Of a DNA stretch of 64,000 nt, positions 1 to 11,474 are shown one piece after another. The first letter of the stretch is position 1; each line of letters opens with the position of its first letter. The notes below the pieces were generated by a model. The model made no database searches, was not told where the DNA came from, and was given only the letters and a program-made list of their open reading frames with translations. Source of the DNA: an uncultured Chloroflexota bacterium (GTDB lineage Bacteria; Chloroflexota; Anaerolineae; Caldilineales; Caldilineaceae); contig CAIOHJ010000045.1 of NCBI GenBank assembly GCA_903858085.1, positions 26,674 through 90,673 of the forward strand, given 5' to 3'. The position numbers and the translations under genes were made by a program.

Positions 1-2
1 AT

Positions 3-422
3 CGCGACCTGGCCGAGTGTGGGGTCTGCCACGACCTGCTCTGCCCGCAGTGCGCCCCGCGCTGTGGAAGCTGTGCGGCTCTGTACTGCGAGGGACACAC
101 AACGGGCTGCAGACAGTGTGGCCAGCAGTATTGCAGCGCCTGCGTCGAACGCAACGGGTTTTGCGTCACCTGCCTGGCTCTCTCGCACCAGGTGGCGGCT
201 GCCGAGGGCTTGCCGCCTGGCTGGGAGCTCCCCCCCGAACTGCAGCCCCTGGCCCCGCACTACCGCTGGCAAGCGGCGAGCAACCGGCGGTATACCCTCT
301 ATCTGGGAGACAAAAAGCTGGTGGGCAGAGCGGTTGTGGTCGTAGAGCGCCAGACCGGGCGGGTCGTATGGGTGCGTCAGCTCAGCGTTTTGGAACAGCT
401 GCGCGAGCGGTTGGGGCTATGA
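3..422 (+). CDS. Cysteine-rich zinc-binding-like protein, C-terminal part (5' end outside window)
   Basis: The gene enters from the left edge, and its last 139 codons are visible. The first half of this part is packed with cysteine pairs of CxxC type (for example CGVC, CPQC, CGSC, CRQC, CSAC, CVTC), as in zinc ribbons or B-box/RING-like folds. A short hydrophilic tail follows, with a basic YRW...RRYTLYLGDKK stretch. The TGA at 420-422 overlaps the ATG of the radical SAM gene (ATGA), so the two are translationally coupled and probably work together. The beginning is missing, so no family can be named. Zinc binding is an inference from the cysteine spacing. Confidence 0.7.
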   Translation, partial: RDLAECGVCHDLLCPQCAPRCGSCAALYCEGHTTGCRQCGQQYCSACVERNGFCVTCLALSHQVAAAEGLPPGWELPPELQPLAPHYRWQAASNRRYTLYLGDKKLVGRAVVVVERQTGRVVWVRQLSVLEQLRERLGL

Positions 423-1258
423 ACGCCGCAGCAGAGGCCGTCGAAAGGGCGGCCCGCCACCTGAGCGACTGTCATCTCTGCCCCCACCATTGTGGGGGGC
501 GACGGGCAGAGGAGCGCAACGGGGTCGCCCAGGGGGTCTGTCGTGTCGGGCAGCAGAGCTACATTGCCAGCGAAATGTTGCATTGCGGGGAGGAAATGCT
601 ACTGCAGCCGGCGCACGCCATCTTTTTCAGCGGGTGTACGGCCCGCTGCACCTTTTGTGTGGCGGCCCGCTTTGCATTTCACCCGGGCTATGGTGTGCCG
701 GTCACGGCGGCGCAGCTGGCGCAGCGCATCCTGCAGCGGCAGGCTGAGGGTGCGCGTTCGGTCTGTTTTATCGGCGGCGACCCGGCCCCCCACATCCCGC
801 TGATCGTGGCGACGCTGGCCGAGCTCGGTGGCCGGCGCCAGATCCCAGCAGTTTTCAACAGCAACTTCTACCTCACCTCGGCTGCTCTCGACCTGCTCGA
901 GGGGAGCATCGACCTGTACCTGCCCGACCTGAAGTTTGGGCCAGCAGTGGGGCCAGCCAGCTGTGGGGAAAGGCTGGGTGGCATGCCTGGCTACTGGGAG
1001 GTAGTGACGCAGGCGATCGACTGCGGGCTGGCGCAGGGCAAGCGGGTGATTGTGCGCCATCTGCTGATGCCCGGCCACTTTGAGTGCTGCACCCTGCCGG
1101 TCTTGACATGGCTGGCCAGCCGGCCGACAGTGGAAGTGAGCCTGCTGACACAGTACCTGGCCCCTGCCAGACCCCGCAGCGCGCCGACAGGGGCACTCCA
1201 CATCGAGGAGCTGGAGGCAGCTCGCCAGCTGGCAAAGCACCTGCGGCTGGTCCAGTGA
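419..1258 (+). CDS. PflX-like radical SAM protein (pyruvate formate-lyase activase homologue)
   Basis: 279 residues. The radical SAM cluster motif CxxxCxxC is C73-TAR-C77-TF-C80. The N-terminus carries a second cysteine set (C18, C21, C25, C41) with the 'C-LCP--CG' look typical of the PflX/COG1313 group of PFL-activase homologues. Such proteins bind a 4Fe-4S cluster and cleave SAM to make a 5'-deoxyadenosyl radical; the substrate of the PflX group is unknown. The start was chosen at 419 because it overlaps the stop of the upstream Cys-rich gene; longer readings of the same frame run through that gene. The next gene (carA) is convergent. Confidence 0.85.
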   Translation: MNAAAEAVERAARHLSDCHLCPHHCGGRRAEERNGVAQGVCRVGQQSYIASEMLHCGEEMLLQPAHAIFFSGCTARCTFCVAARFAFHPGYGVPVTAAQLAQRILQRQAEGARSVCFIGGDPAPHIPLIVATLAELGGRRQIPAVFNSNFYLTSAALDLLEGSIDLYLPDLKFGPAVGPASCGERLGGMPGYWEVVTQAIDCGLAQGKRVIVRHLLMPGHFECCTLPVLTWLASRPTVEVSLLTQYLAPARPRSAPTGALHIEELEAARQLAKHLRLVQ

Positions 1259-1298
1259 GCTGGCGAGCGCAAGGTCCCTTCTCGGCGACAGGCGTGTC

Positions 1299-2453
1299 TC
1301 ACCGCCTGTGTTTCACCTGGTCGGCAAAACGCGCAAAGAGCAGATCCGCGTCGTGCGGCCCTGGGCTGGCTTCGGGGTGGTACTGCACGCAAAAGACAGG
1401 GCGGTCGCTCAAGCGCAACCCTTCGACTGTGCCGTCGTTCAAGTTGCGATGGGTCACGACGACCCCTGGAGGCAGCGTGTGCTCGTCGACCGCATAGTTA
1501 TGATTTTGCGCTGTGATTTGGACATTTGAGACATCGATGTCGCTGACCGGCTGGTTTCCCCCGTGGTGGCCAAATTTGAGCTTGTAGGTGCGGGCACCCA
1601 GTGCCAGACCGATGATCTGGTGGCCCAGACAGATGCCGAACATGGGGATCCCACTCTCCAGCAGCTCGTGGACGGCGGCGGCAGCATAGGGGACAGCGGC
1701 TGGATCGCCCGGCCCGTTGCTCAGAAAAATGCCGTCGGGCCGCATGGCCAACACATCGCTGGCCGCCGTCGTAGCGGGCACCACGGTGACGCGCAACCCA
1801 TGGCTGGTGAGACGGCGCAGAATATTTTGTTTGATACCAAAATCGTAGGCGACCACCCAAGGGCGCTTCTCGTCGGGCTGGGCTGCTCCTGTCACAGGGT
1901 GGGTGCGGCCCGCTGAAACCGGCGTCCACTCGACGCGCGTCCCGTCGACCCAGTTGTACGGCTCCCCGCAGGTGACCTCTTGCACCAGGTCACGGCCATC
2001 CAGTCCAGGCCAGGAGCGAGCCAGGGCCAGGAGCGCCTCGGCGCTGTGCGAGCCGTCGGTGCAGAGCGCGCCATGCTGCACCCCGCTCTCGCGCAGGCGA
2101 CGGGTCAATGCCCGCGTGTCGACCTCGCTGATCCCAGGCAAGCTGTGCTGTTCCAGATAGTCGTGGAGGGTGGCATGGGCACGCCAGTTGGAGACGACCT
2201 GGCTCACCTCGCGCACAATCAACGCTGTGACCTGCGGCTGGTCGCTTTCGACGTCTTCCGGGTTGACGCCGGTGTTGCCAATGTGCGACAGGGTCATGCA
2301 GACCATCTGTCCTCGATAAGAGGGGTCGGTGAGGATCTCCTGATAGCCGGTCAGGCTGGTGTTGAAGACCACCTCTCCCACAACCGTCTTCGCAGCCCCG
2401 AAGGACTCCCCTTCGTAGATAGAGCCGTCCTGCAAAACAAGTAGCGCCTTCAC
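1299..2453 (-). CDS. carA: Carbamoyl-phosphate synthase small subunit (glutamine amidotransferase)
   Basis: 384 residues, the usual length. CarA hydrolyses glutamine and passes ammonia to CarB to make carbamoyl phosphate for pyrimidines and arginine. The N-terminal CPSase small-chain domain starts at KALLVLQDGS and continues through FNTSLTGYQEILTDPSY. The C-terminal class I amidotransferase domain has the nucleophile C275 in GICLGHQ and the H359/E361 pair in QYHPEA, in register with the E. coli triad (C269/H353/E355). The GTG start at 2453 is preceded by a GGGGGGAAGG ribosome site; an upstream in-frame extension lacks family similarity. carB is not in the window, so the two subunits are encoded apart. 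Confidence 0.95.
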   Translation of the reverse strand: MKALLVLQDGSIYEGESFGAAKTVVGEVVFNTSLTGYQEILTDPSYRGQMVCMTLSHIGNTGVNPEDVESDQPQVTALIVREVSQVVSNWRAHATLHDYLEQHSLPGISEVDTRALTRRLRESGVQHGALCTDGSHSAEALLALARSWPGLDGRDLVQEVTCGEPYNWVDGTRVEWTPVSAGRTHPVTGAAQPDEKRPWVVAYDFGIKQNILRRLTSHGLRVTVVPATTAASDVLAMRPDGIFLSNGPGDPAAVPYAAAAVHELLESGIPMFGICLGHQIIGLALGARTYKLKFGHHGGNQPVSDIDVSNVQITAQNHNYAVDEHTLPPGVVVTHRNLNDGTVEGLRLSDRPVFCVQYHPEASPGPHDADLLFARFADQVKHRR

Positions 2454-2619
2454 GGTTTGTTGCCTTCCCCCCCAAATGTGAACCGATCGATCCCAGCTTT
2501 CCCTATGGTACCGCAGGCCAGTGCGATCCGAGAAAGAACGCCCGAGAGTCGGCGCACAAATCTGGGCAAGATGGGTCTGAGCCTGCAAAGTGTCCGACTT
2601 CCCAGCCAGCTTTGCCAAA

Positions 2620-2647
2620 TTGACCCTGTTTCATTCCATGATAGAAT
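2620..2647 (+). promoter_or_regulatory. Sigma-70-type promoter of secA
   Basis: A -35 box TTGACC (2620-2625) and a -10 box TAGAAT (2642-2647) are separated by 16 bp. Each differs from consensus at one position. The predicted start near 2654 gives a leader of about 60 nt to the secA ATG. Confidence 0.6.
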
Positions 2648-2715
2648 ACAAGCTGCAAAATCGACCGGCAAGCAACCGTGCGGTCGTTCGCAGCAATCGA
2701 GGTCAACAAAGCAAT

Positions 2716-5672
<2,957 letters not shown>

Positions 5673-5676
<4 letters not shown>

Positions 5677-6527
5677 ACGACGAAGAGGCTGTTCAGGAGA
5701 AAGATTCCCTTCTCACCGTCACAGACTATTGCCAGCTGGCGCCGGGTTTCCCCAGCCGGCGCTACAGGTACGGGCCACATCCCAGCCAATTTGCCGACCT
5801 CTTTCTGCCGGCCGCAGCAGGCCCCTCGCCGCTGGTGCTGCTGGTGCATGGTGGCTGCTGGCAGGCCGCCTATGGGTTGGAGCCGCTGGGCCAGCTGGCT
5901 ACGGCGCTGGCTGCGCGAGGCGTGGCCGTCTGGAGTATCGAGTACCGGCGCATCGGGGAGGGTGGCGGCTGGCCGCAGACGCTGCAGGATGTGGCGGCGG
6001 CCAGCGATTTTCTGCCGACGGTCGCTGCCGACCACAGGCTCGACTTGCAGCGCGTGGTCGCGGTGGGCCACTCGGCCGGCGGCCAGCTGGCGCTGTGGCT
6101 GGCGGGTCGCCGCCAGTTGGCGGCCGGCACCCCGCTCTTTCAACCGGCGCCGCTGGCAGTGCAGGGTGTCCTCTCGCTGGCGGGCATCCCGGACCTGCGC
6201 CATGCTGCCGAGCGCCAGGTCTGTGGCGACGCAGTGGCCCAGCTGCTGGGGGGGGATGCAGCCAGCGTCGCCGACCGCTACGCCGCAGCATCGCCGGCTG
6301 CGCTCACCCCGCTTGGGGTGCCCCATGTCCACATCCACGGCCAACAGGACACTCTGGTGCCACTCGACCTGGTTGCTGCGTATGTCGAACAGGCACAGGC
6401 CCAGGGGGACCCAGCCCGGCTGACGGTGCTGCCCGCTGCCGGCCACTTTGACCTGGTCGCAGCCCACACACCTGCCGGCATGCACGTCGTGGACGAGCTG
6501 CTCCGACAGGTCTTTCTGCCCGTCTGA
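5673..6527 (+). CDS. Alpha/beta hydrolase (KynB-like esterase/amidase family)
   Basis: 284 residues. The oxyanion-hole motif HGGCW (59-63) and nucleophile elbow GHSAGG (S134) mark an alpha/beta hydrolase of the dienelactone hydrolase/kynurenine formamidase type. A likely acid (HGQQDTLVP) and a late histidine (AAGHFDLV) complete the triad. No signal peptide is visible, so it is probably cytoplasmic. The ATG overlaps the secA stop (ATGA), so it should be co-translated with secA, an unusual partner. No other tryptophan-degradation genes are nearby, so kynurenine formamidase is only one option; a general carboxylesterase is equally possible. Confidence 0.8.
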
Positions 6528-7006
6528 CACCCCTCGCAGCGACGGCCTGCTCTTCACTCGAAGCAAAGCAGCAGCGGGTGGATCACGACGCCGATCGGAT
6601 GGCCCTGGACCGCCCAGCCAATCCGGGGCAACGCCACTCCTGATTCGCCAGGTCGGTGAGAACCCGATGGAAGAGATCTGGGTCAGAGCTCCGAGCACGA
6701 CGGGCCGTCCACGCGCATGAAATTCAACTTTGAACGCAAAAAGGGCGTTCGGTACCAAGCGGCAAGGGCTCGCCATCGGGCAAAATTTCTGCTATACTGA
6801 AGATGTAAGAAGACGGTGAGAGGGCCTGGGGGGTCAGGCGGTCTCCTGTTGTCAGCGGCAGGGCTGGGGCTGGCAACGGAGGAAGATGTGTGACCCTTCT
6901 GGCCAGCGTACGGTCATCCTCTGCGTCGTTCTCCTTTCTTCTGAGGGAGGGCGATGGCTCTGGTGGCCCGCTTTTCCGGTCAACGGCGACCGAGAGGAGG
7001 GATGCC
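6528..7006. other. Intergenic region with probable promoter of the rhodanese lipoprotein gene
   Basis: 479 bp without a convincing gene on either strand; the reading frames here have no family likeness. On the plus strand a TATACT -10 box lies at 6793-6798, with only a weak -35 candidate (TCGCCA, 6770-6775, 17-bp spacing). This would give a leader of about 200 nt to the ATG at 7007. A clear ribosome site (GAGGAGGG, 6994-7001) precedes that ATG. I see no riboswitch-like structure by eye. Confidence 0.45.
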
Positions 7007-8284
7007 ATGACACGCACCGTGTGGCGAATTGTCTTCATTCTGTGTATCTTGTGGACATTGGCAGGCTGCCAGACGAGGCAGGCAGAGCAGGGGGCAGCTA
7101 CAGCGGATGTACTGCGGGGCCCCTACGAAGCTCCTGCACTGGCGGAGGGGGGAGAGGGGCGCTTTGCGCTCTACGGCTGGGAGGTGGTGGCGGCAGAAGC
7201 GCAGGCAGCCAAGCTGGCGGCGCAGGCTGCAGCCAGCTCCCGAGCGGAGGTGCTCCCCGACGGGGTGTCCACGTTGGCGGGGGAGGGGCGCTTTGCGCTC
7301 TACGGCTGGGAGGTGATGGCGGCAGAAGCGCAGGGGGGTCTTGGAGAAACTGCGACTGCTGACGTCTTGCGCAGCCCCTACGACGCGCCGGGGCTGTGGA
7401 CGGCTGTGCCGGCAGACGAGCTGGCTGGCTATGTCCATCCTGAGGTGCTGGTCACCACCGAATGGCTGGCCACCCATCTGGGTGAGCCTGCTCTGCGCGT
7501 GGTCGACGTGCGCCGCCCGACTGGGGTTGCCAACTTTGCAGTCGCCCATATTCCCACTGCGCAGTACCTTGACCTGATCGTCGACCTGATGGACCACGAC
7601 CCCAACCGGGTGGCGCTCGACCTGATCGAGGCGGAGCCTTTTGCGGCGCTGATGGGTCGGCTGGGGATTGCCAACGACTCGACCGTGGTTGTCTACGATG
7701 CGGAAGGGGGGACGGCGGCGGCGACGTTGTGGTGGGCGTTGCGCTACTATGGGCACACAGACGTCCATCTGCTCAACGGTGGGCTGGTGAAATGGCTGCT
7801 CGAAGGGCGGGAGACGACCTATGCAGCCACGACCTATGCGCCCTCTGTCTACACCGTCCAGGTTCATCCCGAACTGCTGGCGACAGCAGCGGATGTTGCG
7901 GCTGCGCAGGAAGACCCGACGGCCTTCCTGGTCGACGCTCGCCCGCTGGACATCTACACAGGGGAGAGCTGTCTGTCGGCTGCCCCGCGTGCCGGGCATG
8001 TGCCTGGTTCGCACACGCTGCCGGCGCGCTGGCAGATCGACCCGCAGCGCAAGACCCTTCTGCCGGGCGAACAGCTGGCGGTCACGTTGGCGATGATGGG
8101 CATCTCGCCTGAACAGCGGGGGATCGCCTATTGTGGCAACGGGCAGCTGGCAGCCTTCGATGCGCTGCTCCTCTCTCTGATGGGCTACGACCAGGTTGCA
8201 GTCTACGACAGTGGCTGGCTGGAGTGGGGCACCCTCCCCGAGATGCCTGTAGAGACCGGCTGCCCGGAGTGCGAACCGATGTAG
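7007..8284 (+). CDS. Lipoprotein with two rhodanese domains (3-mercaptopyruvate/thiosulfate sulfurtransferase-like)
   Basis: 425 residues. A signal peptide ends in the lipobox LAG-C21, so it should be anchored on the outer face of the membrane. After a low-complexity linker (about 25-130) containing a duplicated segment, two rhodanese domains follow. The first has the usual inactive site (VVVYDAEGGTAAATLWW); the second carries the persulfide cysteine C376 in CGNGQ. This matches the two-domain TST/MST plan that moves sulfane sulfur to an acceptor such as cyanide or a thiol. The gene is monocistronic, with a GAGGAGGG ribosome site and a hairpin downstream. Extracytoplasmic sulfurtransferases are known, but the substrate here is unknown. 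Confidence 0.85.
   Translation: MTRTVWRIVFILCILWTLAGCQTRQAEQGAATADVLRGPYEAPALAEGGEGRFALYGWEVVAAEAQAAKLAAQAAASSRAEVLPDGVSTLAGEGRFALYGWEVMAAEAQGGLGETATADVLRSPYDAPGLWTAVPADELAGYVHPEVLVTTEWLATHLGEPALRVVDVRRPTGVANFAVAHIPTAQYLDLIVDLMDHDPNRVALDLIEAEPFAALMGRLGIANDSTVVVYDAEGGTAAATLWWALRYYGHTDVHLLNGGLVKWLLEGRETTYAATTYAPSVYTVQVHPELLATAADVAAAQEDPTAFLVDARPLDIYTGESCLSAAPRAGHVPGSHTLPARWQIDPQRKTLLPGEQLAVTLAMMGISPEQRGIAYCGNGQLAAFDALLLSLMGYDQVAVYDSGWLEWGTLPEMPVETGCPECEPM
7154..7334 (+). repeat. 52-bp direct repeat inside the rhodanese lipoprotein linker
   Basis: Positions 7154-7205 and 7283-7334 are identical except for one base (G to A). They are 129 bp (43 codons) apart and in the same reading frame, so the protein repeats GRFALYGWEV-AAEAQ. 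The flanking ATADVLR-PY-AP motif also occurs twice, outside the pair. The near-identity at the DNA level points to a recent duplication. Confidence 0.9.
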
Positions 8285-8292
8285 CCGGCGGC

Positions 8293-8327
8293 CCCAGACG
8301 CACGATCGGTTCGGTCGTGCGTCTGGG
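8293..8327. terminator. Bidirectional hairpin terminator between convergent genes
   Basis: A perfect 13-bp stem (arms 8293-8305 and 8315-8327, CCCAGACGCACGA and its complement) with a 9-nt loop lies 8 bp after the rhodanese stop and 7 bp before the stop of the convergent LarA-like gene. There is no long T-run on either strand. Confidence 0.7.
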
Positions 8328-8334
8328 CCAGCCC

Positions 8335-9654
8335 TTACACTTCAGCCATCGTCCAGGGCTGCAGCAGCCGCCCGGCGGCGTCGAACTCCACTTCTACCTC
8401 GCGCACCAGACGCAGGTGAGGGTTGGCTTCGATCTCTGGGCGCAGGTTGGGACTGGCCCAGAGCTGGCGTAGCTTGCTGGTGTTGTGGATCCAGACCCAG
8501 CGGGCCTGTTCTGGCGGTTCTCCGCAGCAGCGCAGCGCGACTTCCAGTGCCCGGCGGTCATCTGCCATCGTGATCGGCACGCTGACCCGTTGCATTCCAA
8601 AAATACCAGAGGTCACCGAGTTGGTATAGGTCGAGAGCCAGTCGATGCGGTTGACGGCCCGCAGCGTCGTCACGTTGCCGAGCCCGATCCCTGCTGCGTT
8701 GCCGTGGCTCTCTTCAGCGATGTCGAGCACTGCGATCACCGCCACGTCTGGGCTGTGGGTCTCCGGCGTGCGCGGGATCAGGATACGTCCGACAACGTTG
8801 GTGTCCATGCCGGTGCCGCTGAAATTTTTGCCGATCTCCTGGATGACCAGCACGTCGATGGCAGCGAAGGGCAGGCTCGGCATCAGAGCGCGTGCCTGTT
8901 CGAGCAGAGCGCTCTCCGCCTCGGCGCCGATTTCATCTGCGGAGAGGAGATGGACCTGGGCGGTTTCGCCGAAGGCATTTTCAAGTAGGGCGACGCCGCC
9001 CACCAGGTTGGTGTGGGCCGCGTACAAGCGGGCGGCCGGCGCCAGAAAGCGCACAAAGCCGCGACCGCCGTAGAGATGGATGCGCTGGGCGCCGGTCTCC
9101 TTGCCCATGCCGATCACGGCCATCTTGGCCAGCCCGCTTTCGATCGCACCGTGAAAATCGGTGTGTGGTTTGATGCGGTTGATCAACAGCGTGGCGTCGG
9201 CTGCGGCAGCGTTGGCGTCCTGGTAGAGCGCAGGGCCGTCGGGCAGGCGGGCAATCTCCTTGACCTCCATCGTAGCCAGGATCTCGGCCCCCACGTGCTC
9301 GGGGGTCACCCCCAGGCTGGCCAACATTTCCACCTGTCCAGCGGCGGTCGCACCTCCGTGGCTGCCCATGGCTGGAAAGACAAAAGGGTCAGCGCCGGCC
9401 GCACGGAGAGCCTCCACGACAGTCCGCACGACGACCGGGAGGTTGCTGATCCCACGGCTTCCGGCGCCGACAGCCACACGCATGCCGGGCCGAATCTGCT
9501 GCATGGGTCGGCTGCCCGCAAGCGCTGCCCGCACTGCGGCGGGCACATCGTCGATGCGTGCGGCGGCAAAGGTCTGTTCCAGCTCCAGCAGACGCTGTGG
9601 CAGCGCAGCAGGGAAGCGCAGGCTGGCAATCTGTTCGGCAAGTTTCGTGTTCAT
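8335..9654 (-). CDS. LarA-like (DUF2088) nickel-pincer racemase/epimerase family protein
   Basis: 439 residues; last gene of a four-gene operon. The DUF2088 motif MGSHGGATAAGQ is at 97-108. Candidate active-site residues H99, H164/H168, K177 and H193 have almost the spacing of H108, H174, K184 and H200 of Lactiplantibacillus lactate racemase (K to the last H is 16 residues in both), where the lysine holds the nickel-pincer cofactor. The LarA superfamily racemises or epimerises 2-hydroxy acids and sugar acids. Here the neighbours suggest a sugar-acid substrate. The cofactor genes larB, larC and larE are not in the window. The ATG lies 9 bp after the preceding stop. Confidence 0.75.
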   Translation of the reverse strand: MNTKLAEQIASLRFPAALPQRLLELEQTFAAARIDDVPAAVRAALAGSRPMQQIRPGMRVAVGAGSRGISNLPVVVRTVVEALRAAGADPFVFPAMGSHGGATAAGQVEMLASLGVTPEHVGAEILATMEVKEIARLPDGPALYQDANAAAADATLLINRIKPHTDFHGAIESGLAKMAVIGMGKETGAQRIHLYGGRGFVRFLAPAARLYAAHTNLVGGVALLENAFGETAQVHLLSADEIGAEAESALLEQARALMPSLPFAAIDVLVIQEIGKNFSGTGMDTNVVGRILIPRTPETHSPDVAVIAVLDIAEESHGNAAGIGLGNVTTLRAVNRIDWLSTYTNSVTSGIFGMQRVSVPITMADDRRALEVALRCCGEPPEQARWVWIHNTSKLRQLWASPNLRPEIEANPHLRLVREVEVEFDAAGRLLQPWTMAEV

Positions 9655-9663
9655 CGTGCCCTC

Positions 9664-10353
9664 TCACACAACAGCTCTTGGGGGGCTGGTCCGTTTCACC
9701 CGTTCGACGATCGTGCGCAGGATCGATTCGAAGTCTGGGTCAGCCGGCTTGAACTCAGTGCCACTGATCACCAGGGGGGCCCCGAAAACCACGATCTGGG
9801 CCCCCATTTCCAGCGTCTGGATCGCCTGGTCGATCGACAGGCCGCCGACAGCCTGGACAGGGATCGTCACTGCGGCGAGCACGCCTGGCAGGTCCTGGAG
9901 CGGGCTGAGCCCTGGGATCAGGTTGCGTTCGTCGAAGCCGGTGTGCACGATGATATAGTCGACGCCCAGCTCCTGGGCGCGGCGGGCCCGCCCTGGCATG
10001 TCGGGGCAAAGCATCAGATCGCACATGACCTTGCCGCCGTACTTGCGCGCCATCTTGACCTGTTCGAGGATGCTGGCATCGTGGGCCTGGCCCATCACCA
10101 CCACGAGATTGGCGCCGGCCTGAAACATCATCTCTGCTTCAAGCCCAGCGCCGTCCATCGTCTTGAGGTCGGCGACGATCGGGATTTCTGGAAACTCGCG
10201 ACGCAAGGCACGCACGCCGTGCAGACCTTCGGCCAGGATCAGGGGAGTCCCAGCCTCCAGCCAGTCGACCCCGGCGCGCACGGCGGCCCGTGCGACCGCC
10301 AAAGCCTCGTCGATCTGGGTCAAATCCAACGAAATTTGAATGATCGGTTCCAT
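9664..10353 (-). CDS. HPS/KGPDC-family decarboxylase or aldolase (OMP decarboxylase superfamily)
   Basis: 229 residues. The DxKxxD signature is D62-L-K64-TM-D67, diagnostic for the orotidine-phosphate-decarboxylase suprafamily branch containing 3-keto-L-gulonate-6-phosphate decarboxylase (UlaD) and 3-hexulose-6-phosphate synthase. The phosphate-binding end (VQAVGGLS, IVVFGAPL) is present. These are Mg2+-dependent (beta/alpha)8 barrels acting on a keto-sugar phosphate. No 6-phospho-3-hexuloisomerase follows, which argues against a ribulose-monophosphate pathway. The downstream isomerase/epimerase partner recalls UlaD-UlaE. The exact substrate is not readable from sequence. Confidence 0.8.
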   Translation of the reverse strand: MEPIIQISLDLTQIDEALAVARAAVRAGVDWLEAGTPLILAEGLHGVRALRREFPEIPIVADLKTMDGAGLEAEMMFQAGANLVVVMGQAHDASILEQVKMARKYGGKVMCDLMLCPDMPGRARRAQELGVDYIIVHTGFDERNLIPGLSPLQDLPGVLAAVTIPVQAVGGLSIDQAIQTLEMGAQIVVFGAPLVISGTEFKPADPDFESILRTIVERVKRTSPPRAVV

Positions 10354-10368
10354 GGCTTCTGTCTCCCT

Positions 10369-11406
10369 TCACGCATAGACCAGCACAGATTTGACGTTGG
10401 CGCCGCTTTCCATGGCCTGAAAAGCAGCCTCCCAGTCGGCAAGAGGGTAGACCCCCCCAATCATCGGGTCCAGGTTGAGCTGTCTGGTGGCCATCAGCTG
10501 CAGAACCCGTTCCCAGGTCGCATAGGTGTGGCTGAAAGACCCTTGCAGCGTCGCTGCCTTGGCGACCAGCGGGTCGAGGCTGAAATGGAGCGGCTGTGGC
10601 CCCCAGCCGATTTTGACGATCGAGCCCAGCGGGCGGACCAGTTGCAGCGCCTGGTGGAGGGCTGCGCTGACACCCGTGCAGTCCACCACCAGATCGGCGC
10701 CAAAGCCATCCCCCAGCGAACGGACCAGGGCAGCCGCATCCTCGCGCTGCACGTTGACCGTGTAGTGGGCCCCCAGCTCCTGGGCCACCTCCATCCGTTG
10801 GGCATCGACCTCCGTGCCCAGCACGACGATCGTGCCAGCACCGCTGATGCGGGCAATCTGCAGCGCCATGACCCCGATCGTGCCTGCCCCCTGGATCACG
10901 ACAGTATCTCCTGGCCTGACCCGGCTGTTGACCGTCAAAGCCTGTGTGGCCACACAGGCGGGCTCGGTCAGGGCTGCATGCGCAAAGGAGACGCCGCTGG
11001 GGATGCGGTGTAGAATGGCCGGGCGCACAGCCACGCAGCGGGTCATCGCCCCGTCTATCAAATTGCCATATCCTTTGCGGTGCGGGCACATGTGGTAGGC
11101 GCCAGTCAGGCAGAAACTGCACTGGCCACAGACAAAGGCGGCAGTCTCGACTGCCACCCGCTCGCCGACCTGCCAGCCAGCCACATCGGCACCGACTTCG
11201 ACGATTGTACCGGCCCACTCGTGGCCGAGAACAACCGGGCATTGGATCTCCCAGCTCTGGTTCTCGTGCCACAGATGGATGTCACTGCCACAGACACCGA
11301 CCGCTCCCATCTCGACCAACACCTGACCTGGCCCGCAGACAGGTTCGGCGACCTCCTGAACAGTCACATCGCCCGGCTTGCGTCCGTACTTCACCACTGC
11401 TTTCAT
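10369..11406 (-). CDS. Zinc-dependent medium-chain alcohol/sorbitol-type dehydrogenase
   Basis: 345 residues. The GroES-like N-terminal half has catalytic-zinc ligands in CGSDIHLWHE and GHEWAG, and a structural-zinc lobe CxxCxxCx7C (CGQCSFCLTGAYHMC). The Rossmann half has IQGAGTIGVMALQIA for NAD(P). This fits the sorbitol/threonine dehydrogenase branch, which oxidises a secondary hydroxyl of a polyol, sugar or hydroxy acid. The ATG at 11406 starts the conserved MKAVVKYGRKPGDV; a longer in-frame reading overlaps the upstream gene and is not family-like. It is the second gene of the operon, and the 15-bp gap downstream suggests co-transcription. Confidence 0.88.
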   Translation of the reverse strand: MKAVVKYGRKPGDVTVQEVAEPVCGPGQVLVEMGAVGVCGSDIHLWHENQSWEIQCPVVLGHEWAGTIVEVGADVAGWQVGERVAVETAAFVCGQCSFCLTGAYHMCPHRKGYGNLIDGAMTRCVAVRPAILHRIPSGVSFAHAALTEPACVATQALTVNSRVRPGDTVVIQGAGTIGVMALQIARISGAGTIVVLGTEVDAQRMEVAQELGAHYTVNVQREDAAALVRSLGDGFGADLVVDCTGVSAALHQALQLVRPLGSIVKIGWGPQPLHFSLDPLVAKAATLQGSFSHTYATWERVLQLMATRQLNLDPMIGGVYPLADWEAAFQAMESGANVKSVLVYA

Positions 11407-11474
11407 CTCTGCCAGCTTTCCCAAAAAATCAACCAAAAAACCAAGAACCTTCGCAGGCACCCAGCGGCCGCCGT

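Noticed and set aside
6528..7006. Coding sequence in the gap before the rhodanese lipoprotein
   Set aside because: Frames on both strands are short or overlap flanking genes, with no hydrophobic segment or motif; the region looks like a promoter and leader.
9664..10353. Ribulose-monophosphate formaldehyde pathway (hexulose-6-phosphate synthase proper)
   Set aside because: No phospho-3-hexuloisomerase accompanies the gene, and the operon partners fit sugar-acid chemistry better.
9013..11013. Long plus-strand open frame of 666 codons
   Set aside because: It lies antisense to the LarA-like, decarboxylase and dehydrogenase genes, has no family motifs and reflects the high GC content.
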